DNA from: Streptomyces coffeae | GTDB lineage: Bacteria > Actinomycetota > Actinomycetes > Streptomycetales > Streptomycetaceae | NCBI RefSeq assembly: GCF_016741875.1 | Contig: NZ_JAERRF010000021.1 | Span: 98,594 to 162,593 of the forward strand | Direction of reading: 5' to 3' | Length of the DNA: 64,000 nt | In this document: positions 63,999 through 64,000 of the stretch, piece after piece | Layout: every line of letters begins with the position of its first letter | How positions within the stretch are numbered: the first letter of the stretch is position 1 | Made by a program: the position numbers and the translations under genes | The notes under the pieces: generated by a model | The model's input: only the letters and a program-made list of their open reading frames with translations | What the model was told of the DNA's origin: nothing | Databases searched by the model: none

Positions 63999-64000
63999 CG

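Overview
The window is a chromosomal segment of a high-GC actinomycete, almost certainly a Streptomyces. GC content is very high throughout, GTG starts and ATGA/GTGA gene overlaps are common, and I found only one in-frame TTA codon. A glycine riboswitch precedes gcvP, and the gene families (ANTAR-GAF, SpoIIE-type phosphatase, WYL, MocR, PadR, DUF5999, DUF881/sbp) are typical of the genus. I saw no rRNA, tRNA, CRISPR array, insertion sequence, prophage or complete biosynthetic gene cluster.

The most unusual region is 1.6-11.8 kb. It is a tightly overlapping minus-strand operon with the hallmarks of a vWA-MoxR-VMAP ternary conflict system. The genes in transcription order are an EAD1-trypsin protease, a VMAP-C protein, a MoxR ATPase, a 1717-residue vWA protein, a 76-residue zinc-ribbon-like protein and a membrane protein. 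The vWA protein is fused to a propeller-like region, a caspase-like domain, a STAND-type NTPase and an alpha/beta-hydrolase-like domain. The hydrolase has Gly where the nucleophile Ser should be, and the gene carries the single TTA codon, so it is probably bldA-dependent.

12-18.5 kb: a GAF regulator converges on an asparagine/aspartate utilisation cluster (FadR-type regulator, asparagine permease, L-asparaginase, aspartate ammonia-lyase). 18.5-31 kb: a PAS-GAF-PP2C-HATPase phosphatase, Lnt, a flavin monooxygenase/Gfo-Idh pair with a divergent TetR and twin operators, a WYL regulator with a 15-bp palindrome facing a DUF3224 gene, Ung and two SDRs. 31-46 kb: a DUF3037-HipA-like kinase pair, an S9 peptidase, a Rieske lipoprotein, LysR/EamA, MocR/PNPOx-like, a PaiB-like remnant, Clp-N, HAD, SRPBCC, PadR/PhzF and a CPBP protease. 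46-49.6 kb: a GCS2-type glutamate-cysteine ligase and small conserved genes.

49.7-64 kb is a conserved housekeeping block: gcvP with its tandem glycine riboswitch, a PRC-barrel protein, DNA polymerase IV, MerR, bifunctional nuclease, FtsR, GarA-like FHA protein, DUF881-sbp-DUF881, a ManC-type nucleotidyltransferase fused to a degenerate phosphomannomutase domain, and a CDP-alcohol phosphatidyltransferase. Its order resembles the mycobacterial pgsA2-DUF881-sbp-DUF881-gcvH-garA-ftsR-bfn-merR-gcvP region, but with gcvH missing.

All calls come from reading the sequence and recalling protein families. No database search or structure prediction was run.
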